A stretch of DNA of 64,000 nt from Allodiplogaster sudhausi (Eukaryota > Nematoda > Chromadorea > Rhabditida > Diplogasteridae): positions 1,062,001 to 1,126,000 of the forward strand of contig CALZFC010000029.1 of assembly GCA_945643635.1 (NCBI GenBank), read 5' to 3'. The first letter of the stretch is position 1, and the number at the start of each line of letters is the position of its first letter. The translations under genes were made by a program, and so were the position numbers. Positions 58,176 through 64,000 of the stretch are shown here, one piece after another. The notes beneath the pieces are model-generated. The model did no database searches, had not been told where the DNA came from, and saw only the letters and a program-made list of their open reading frames with translations.

Positions 58176-61146
58176 GCGACTTCTACGTCCGGCGCCGTGA
58201 AGCTGTGCACGAAGACACTGAGCTTGCCTACTTCTCGGTACTCTATCGTTAGCTAATGAATATTCAATTCTTTTTTGATATTTTAATAAACATGTGTATG
58301 TGCGGGTACTATTCTCTTTCTGTAATTTTATCTTGCTTTGCTATTTCTCTATCTGAATATGCGACATCTTTCTGTTCAATAATGCCGATCTTATCATTAT
58401 GTTCTTTTTTTTTTAATTTTGAATATTAATTTTGCCTTCCTTTTTTTCCAGAATTTTTTTTCGCCCCTGAATATATATGTAGTATGCTCATGTTCCCCTT
58501 CTCTCGAGGTGTACTCCCTCTGGACACTGTCGTCTCTGCTCGTGTGCGCCGTCGTCTGCTTTGTCATCGAGAGAGCGATCGCGCTGATCATCGAAGAGAA
58601 TAAGCACAATCATGACGTCATCTCACAGAATCATGACGTCATCTCGAATAGTCATAGTCATGACGTCATCTCATCTGGAAGAAGCCGCGAGCCATATCAG
58701 CGTAATAATACAGTCTAGAAAGAGATATATATTTCATCAGAGATCAATCAATCTCTAATTTACCTAGTAGCCGCAGAGGATCTATTACTAAATTATCAAG
58801 AAAACTTCCAAAATATGTATGCTAATTTAGACAAATCCGCGACAAAAGGGAAAAATAGGAACTAAAAAGAGAGAGTAAACGAGAGAGAGAGAGAGAGAGA
58901 TGGAGAGAGAGAGTGTGATAGAGAAGAGAGTGGGTGAAAGAGAGACATGGTTGTATACGCTCAGGCAGCCCTCTGAGCGTGCTGAGTCATCTGGCGGGCC
59001 GTGTCCTATGCACTCTTTCGCTCGCCTTCGTCGCCTACTTCCACGCGGCCGGCTTTCGTGGCAACAGCACATTTGTCGTCCTACCACGTGATGTGTACTG
59101 TAGCATTAAAATATATAATTTAATTTTTGTAATTTTTCAGTGATGTGCAAAAAAAATTTACATTACTATTTTGTGCAAACGATGCAATCGTCCTGTCAAT
59201 TAACTTATCTTTGCTATGTATTCAAGGGTTTTTTCAAGCAAAACAAAAAGCCGTAATTTTGAGCGCGCGAATATGTAAATTTTCCTCGTAGGACCTTCAA
59301 GCAGGTCACCTACGACTTGCGCAGCGGGCAGCGGCAGCTGGTCGCGCGCCCCTATGAATTTCTGCAGTGGGAGGTGTGTGTTGTGTGTGTCAACAATTGA
59401 CTTTGTGACCATTAAAGAAAGTGTTTTCCTTGTTCTTGGTGAAGTCATATGATTGCACCTTAAAGGAAAGTGTTTTTTTTTCTTCTTGGAGTAATTCTCT
59501 AACTGCATCATCAAATTGCAGCTCGACTTTCTTCTCTCGAACAAATCGCAGCCGATACGCGCCGAGGCTGACGTGCCCGAGGAGCTCATGGCCGTATGCG
59601 GCGACAACTCGCTCGTAGTAAGGTGCGTTTTTATTTTTTTTTATTGTTTGAATCTAATTTTGGCGCGAGATTAAAAATTAACATTTGAATAAATATTTAA
59701 AAAAAACCTTTTTGGCAAACAGACTCTACGAGAATGAGCTCGTCTACCTGAGCGAGCTTCGCCAGCACAATCGGCAGTTCTCCGAATGCGCTCTCTCAAA
59801 GTTATTGTTGATATTATTATTAATGCACTTAATTAAAGTTAAACTTCGCTTATTGTTAGAGAGTTGAGCAGAACCTAAAAAAATCCTAAAATAATTTTTT
59901 TAAAGGTTTACTACAACCTTAATCTTTTATCTTTTAATAAATGTTTAGAGAGAACAATGTTTTAACCTTTAAGAAAAAAATATATTGAGAGTACCCGTGA
60001 CCGACGTCGACGGCGTCGAGATTCCGCTCAAGTTGGCTTACATTGGCTACATCCCCTTCACCTTTCTGCTCCATCCGAACACGTCGCGCGCCTTTCACGA
60101 TCGAGTCAACTTGATGCTGCTCTCTCTATTCGACTATGACAAGGCAAATTAATGTGTATACAAATGTTTAAGGAGCCAGAAACTCACGTTTGAATTCGCG
60201 CCTTTTTGCCTGACACAAGGGCGAGAGATCATGTGTTTTTGAGAGGGATGTAGCCTCAATCCCTCTCAAAAACACATGATTTTATGCTCTGCGGTTGCGA
60301 GTCGTTCTTGCCGAATTGGAAAAAGGGGGAGTCGTTCTTGCCGAATTGCAAAAGGGGGGGGGAGTCGTTCTTGCCGAATCGCAAAAGTATTATCGGTTCC
60401 ACGATTCTAGGTTTTTGGCACTGCCCCACATATTAATCAATCTAATAAATCTTTCTACAAGCTGCAAGACTTATTACACCTATAACTACGTACTTATTAT
60501 TCTATTTGGCATTGACTTCTAGACCGGCAAGGACGCCTCCCCACTTTTCCAATTCGGCAAGAACGACTCCCCCCGAAATCTGACCTACATATTTTTTTGG
60601 CGGCAAGAACGACTCGCAGTCCATATGAAATATTTTCATAAGCGCTGTCGTTATTTAGACGACCTTCTTTTGGCCGAGACGATTTCTGCGCAAGGCGCAT
60701 CTCGCACTTGGCGCAAACGTCAACCCAGCATCTGCATCCATCGCGCAAGACAACTACGATCGGTCTATCTAGCTACACATCTATCTATCTCTTTCCCTCT
60801 CTTTCACTCTCTCTCTCTCACCTCTCGCTCTCTTCTTTCTCTGATTATCTGTATCTATTTCCCGCCATTCTTCGTCTGCCTGCTTTTTTTCGACATACAC
60901 GCATTAACTTTCTTCTGCAATAGTAGAGCAAGAAAAAACGGTGCGAAATTTGAATGCCTAACAATCTTTCGCTCCTTTCCACCCAGATCGGCCATGTCGC
61001 TCGCGCGTCTTCGCGTCGTCTTCTTTCTTTTTTTCGGCGCGCTCGCCGCATGCTTCTTCACCGCCGTCGTCGAGTATTGGTTCCGGACGGCCAAGTTCTG
61101 CTGCTTCTCGCAAGTCTACCTGGCCGTACGGTGGCACCGAAAATAG
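57272..61146 (+). CDS. ionotropic glutamate receptor-like protein, no ATD, atypical pore
   Basis: Twelve exons join in phase to 1383 nt (460 residues): 57272-57421, 57518-57578, 57768-57910, 58175-58237, 58509-58701, 58965-59094, 59292-59373, 59522-59622, 59723-59800, 59990-60143 (GC donor), 60695-60762, 60987-61146. Order of parts: S1 lobe (LEYDGVLGEIRDGAAITAVD, PDRFVFFKYSAPAC), M1 (WTLSSLLVCAVVCFVIERA), a linker with NHDVIS repeats, and M3 (LAGRVLCTLSLAFVAYFHAA). Then come the S2 lobe (TFKQVTYDLRSGQ to IPLKLAYIGYIP, HPNTSRAFHDRVNLMLLSLF) and M4 (RVVFFLFFGALAACFFTAVV). This is the iGluR ligand-binding/channel plan without the amino-terminal domain, as in IR-type receptors. No pore helix is visible between M1 and M3, and SYTANLAAF of M3 is replaced by AYFHAAGF. 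No signal peptide seen. Ligand unknown; conduction doubtful. Exon 10-11 joining is the weakest part. Confidence 0.75.
60228..60280. repeat. perfect 22-bp stem hairpin
   Basis: ATCATGTGTTTTTGAGAGGG continuing AT (60228-60249) is exactly complementary to 60259-60280, with a 9-nt loop. It lies in the intron 60144-60694 of the receptor gene, next to another inverted repeat. Confidence 0.85.
60298..60620. repeat. inverted cluster of GAGTCGTTCTTGCCG units
   Basis: Three direct copies of GAGTCGTTCTTGCCGAATTG (about 60298-60390) face complementary copies (CCAATTCGGCAAGAACGACT, and GGCGGCAAGAACGACTCGCA) at 60545-60620. Together they form a fold-back of about 320 bp in a receptor-gene intron. Confidence 0.75.
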
Positions 61147-61414
61147 ACACGCTAAATATCTTCTTTTTTTTCTGAATATTTGTGATACATTTAAATTGTA
61201 CATATGCAAATTCTTATAGATAAAAAATGCTAAATTAATTACAGTAAGTTATTGCCGAATTTGTGGGTCAGATATTATTCCTCTTGTGTACATACGTATG
61301 TAGTTTACATGTCGCCTTCACAACGAGAATAGGCTGACTTACAGGGAGTACGTTGTATAGTTTTGCTGCAGTTTTAAGTTTGGCTGCTTTACGTCATTTT
61401 ATTGCTTTACTTCT
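61147..61414. other. 3' region of receptor-like gene
   Basis: AT-rich, no further exon seen. Probably holds the 3' UTR and the polyadenylation site. Confidence 0.4.
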
Positions 61415-61418
61415 TTAA

Positions 61419-63103
61419 GTCTGTAGCCTTTGAGCACGACCTGCACTGGGGAATTTTTTTCGATTTCGTTTATGAAAATTGGCTCACCTATACAACTCGA
61501 CGTCCTCTACAACATACCGTACATTTTAATTTTTTTCAGAAAAATTCCTTTCGGGAAACAGTACAGTACACTTCAAAATATGATGAACCATAACTGGGCT
61601 AATTTTCCGAATTTGACGAAATCAAAGATACCGTTCGATAGCCCGTTGGACGCTCTTCAAATTGTTCATACGTAAAATTTTCTAAAAAAAATCCATTTTC
61701 GACCCAAAACACGGCCCTGAACATTTTTTTGACACTTTTTGGCAAATTTTTGTTCATTTTTGGAAAGAGTATCCTGCAGTTTTTTGATATGTTGTAGCGC
61801 GTGAAATATGCTACAAGAATTCGTTTCAGTCAATAACATAGCGGTAGGCACACCTTGCGAAAAATGCGCGCGAGTCGGTCAAAATGGCGCATTTTCGATC
61901 GCCGAGACACAGCGCATTCTTCAATCGATAACTACGCTCAATCTTAATCTTTCAAAATCTTAAGTATATCATCTTAAAGCTCTCACGGAGATCTTCAAAA
62001 GTTACATACATACTTTTATTGAAAAGTTCGGATTTATACGGTAAATTTCGTTCTGTATGATAAGAAGGCCTAAAAAACTACTTCAGAAACGTTTCCACAT
62101 GCCCAAACATACATCATAAGAAAGAGGATGAAATTTGGTAAAGATGAACCCCCTTTAAATGAAATTCTACGATCTTTTGTTATAAGCCATAAAAGAAGGA
62201 TAACAAGGCCTTATGGAAATGGTGTAGAAAAAAAGGATTGGAATATTCTAATTCGAATAAACTAAACAATGAATACTTCGGCGAAATGACAGTGACGCTA
62301 CTGGCCCTACTCTTATGGCTTATAACAAAAGATCGTACGCATGGAATTTCATTTAAAGGGGGTTCATCTTGTACCAAATTTCATCCTCTTTCTTTTGATG
62401 TATGCTTGGGCTTGTGGAAACGTTTCTGAAGTAGTTTTTTTAAGCCATCTTATCATACAGAACGAAATTTACCATATAAGTCCAAACTTTTCAATAAAAG
62501 TATGTATGTAACATTTGAAGATCTCCATGTGAGCTCTAAGGTGATATACTTACGATTTTGAAAGATTAAGATTGAGCGTAGTTATCGATTGAAGAATGCG
62601 CTGTGTCTCGGCGATCGAAAATGCGCCATTTTGACCGACTCGCGCGCATTTTTCGCAAGGTGTGCCTACCGTTATGTTATTGACTGAAACGAATTCTTGT
62701 AGCAAATTTAACGCGCTACAACATATCAAAAAACTGCAGGGTACTCTTTCCAAAAATGAACAGAAATTTGCCAAAAAGTGGTCAAAAAAATGTTCAGGGC
62801 CGTGTTTTGGTCGAAAATAGATATTTTAGAAAATTTTACGTATGATCAGTTTGAAGAGCGTCCAACGGGCTATCGAACAGTATCTTTGATTTCGTCAAAT
62901 TCGGAAAATTAGCCCAGTTATGGTTCATCATATTTTGAAGTGTACTGTACTGTTTCCCGAACGGAATTTTTCTTTAAAAAAATTAAAATGTTGTAGAGGA
63001 CGTCGAGTTGTATAGGTGAGCCAATTTTCATAAACGAAAGCGAAAAAAATTCCCCAGTGCAGCATCCAATAATGCCGTGCTCGAATCTTACGGAGAGGCT
63101 GTC
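61419..63103. mobile_element. TTAA-flanked long fold-back element D
   Basis: Inverted arms of about 800 bp, bordered by TTAA at 61415-61418 and 63104-63107. The outermost few tens of bases differ between arms, but both contain a GAGCACG word and then CTGCACTGGGGAA / TTCCCCAGTGCAG. The right end (reverse complement GACAGCC..TTCGAGCACGG) resembles the ends of element B (GAGAGCC..CTCGAGCACGG). The core is shared with B and C. No transposase seen; the open frames are mirrored non-coding sequence. Confidence 0.85.
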
Positions 63104-63107
63104 TTAA

Positions 63108-63611
63108 ATCCATTTTTATTTTTGTCTTGTACGTTTTTTGAGTAACTTTCTCTGCCATCCTACTTCAAGTTCATCTCTTTTTCTTAAATGGATATTTATA
63201 TCTTCTTACAGTATAACTCCATGCTTTTAAAAGAGTTCATTTCCTCTTTTTCGGATTTAGAGAATAATTTTTAATTTTGAATACGTGGATTTTCAGAATA
63301 TCAACTTCACACATATAGTAAATGCGTATTTAACGGCACTAAACTAGTAGACTGGCGAGGTTGTAACAATCAGAGCATCACGCACAGACTGGTTTTCTAG
63401 AAGAAGAGAGGCATTCGGAGAAAACGAGTAATTGTGAAAGCGAGAGAACTAATAAGAGTTAGAACTGGTGAAAAAATGAAATAAAATTGAGAAATGGCTG
63501 GGAAGAGCACACTATACATATATGTATGTAAATATGGCTCAGTTTGAAAAAGTAGATGTACCTTTGATCTGGAACCGTCCGTTAGCACCGATAGCAATGA
63601 AGCGAGCTCCG
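63108..63611. other. intergenic, 3' side of minus-strand gene
   Basis: No gene. Likely the 3' UTR and flank of the minus-strand gene ending at 63612. Confidence 0.4.
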
Positions 63612-64000
63612 CTAGTACCTCGTATAGTGCTCGGGAAATCCGACAAGGTTCAAGCAACTAAAATCATGGATTTACCACAATGAAACAATGTATGTATGCA
63701 GCATTTTACCTATTTAAAAAGTTTATTTGTCAATGAATTTTACTTCTTCTCGTCCACTTTGATCTTTCAATTAGCCAAAAAAAGTCGAGAAAGCGATCGT
63801 ATCTTCTTCATATTTTTACAACTCCACTTTCATTCCGTATTATATTGATTGATCGATTGGTTAACAGTTTCCACTTCATAATATTTAAAAAAAAAAGAAG
63901 AAGAAATTGCTACTTACGCGCCGATAAAGTACTTCTCCGTGACGTACTTTCCCATCGCTGTTGGCAAAGTGCCGAAAAGTTTGATAGCCTCGTCAAAGTG
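63612..64000 (-). CDS. last two exons of an unrecognised minus-strand gene (partial)
   Basis: The exon from the window edge to 63918 reads HFDEAIKLFGTLPTAMGKYV then TEKYFIGA and ends at a GTAAGT donor in phase 2. The next exon (63657-63612, after TTTTAG) continues in phase with CLNLVGFPEHYTRY and TAG. The composition is that of an ordinary globular or small membrane protein. The gene continues beyond the window, so length and family cannot be judged. I do not recognise it. Confidence 0.55.

Noticed and set aside
58702..58718. Receptor gene ending at the TAG at 58716, giving a truncated protein
   Set aside because: A donor at 58702 joins in phase to M3, S2 and M4 exons and yields a complete 460-residue plan, so a single 12-exon gene is preferred.
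61430..61675. Plus-strand frame at the edge of fold-back D
   Set aside because: Mirrored non-coding sequence within the inverted repeat.

Overview
This is eukaryotic genomic DNA with many small exons, consistent GT..AG introns and very dense (CT)n/(GA)n microsatellites. The best clue to the organism is a complete five-exon transthyretin-like (TTR) secreted protein at 16.5-17.8 kb. That family is a nematode hallmark, and a TTTTTCCAG sits 4 nt upstream of its ATG, as expected of a spliced-leader acceptor. I infer a nematode but cannot name the clade.

Layout. 0-3.6 kb: a locus for a small secreted protein plus a recent ~588-bp tandem duplication of it; every copy has a reading-frame break. 3.6-9.25 kb: mostly (CT)n/(GA)n, a small TA-flanked MITE and two short minus-strand exon-like stretches. 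9250-9355: an exon encoding the C-terminus of multiprotein bridging factor 1 (MBF1/EDF1). 9365-15508: a 6.1-kb CACTA/EnSpm-like DNA transposon, entered 9 bp after the MBF1 stop. It has matching terminal inverted repeats, a TA target duplication, subterminal repeats and a multi-exon minus-strand gene (SAM-like domain, C2H2 fingers, transposase-like region) carrying at least one in-frame stop. 16505-17824: the TTR-like gene. 17969-18070: a 102-bp palindromic MITE with an 8-bp target duplication. About 20.1-36.0 kb: the DOT1L histone H3K79 methyltransferase gene, + strand. 39.3-52.4 kb: an 18-exon gene for a 1447-residue Pro/Gln/Gly/Ala-rich protein with a C-terminal RGG tail, family not recognised. 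57.3-61.1 kb: a 12-exon ionotropic-glutamate-receptor-like gene of 460 residues without an N-terminal domain, whose pore-loop position holds a His-Asp-Val-Ile-Ser repeat. 63.6-64.0 kb: the last two exons of an unrecognised minus-strand gene running off the window.

The introns and spacers carry long fold-back elements: one Tc1-like (26.8-28.4 kb), one in a DOT1L intron (22.4-23.1 kb) and a family of three (43-44.7, 46-47.4 and 61.4-63.1 kb) with a shared core. Two of the three lie between TTAA sites. Their transcripts would fold into hairpins of 0.6-0.9 kb per arm.

DOT1L and the RGG-tailed protein look like nuclear factors, the TTR protein is secreted and the receptor-like protein is membrane-bound. 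I see no operon-like functional unit beyond their shared + orientation. Exon calls rest on reading frame, splice sites, phase consistency and remembered family motifs; no search was run.
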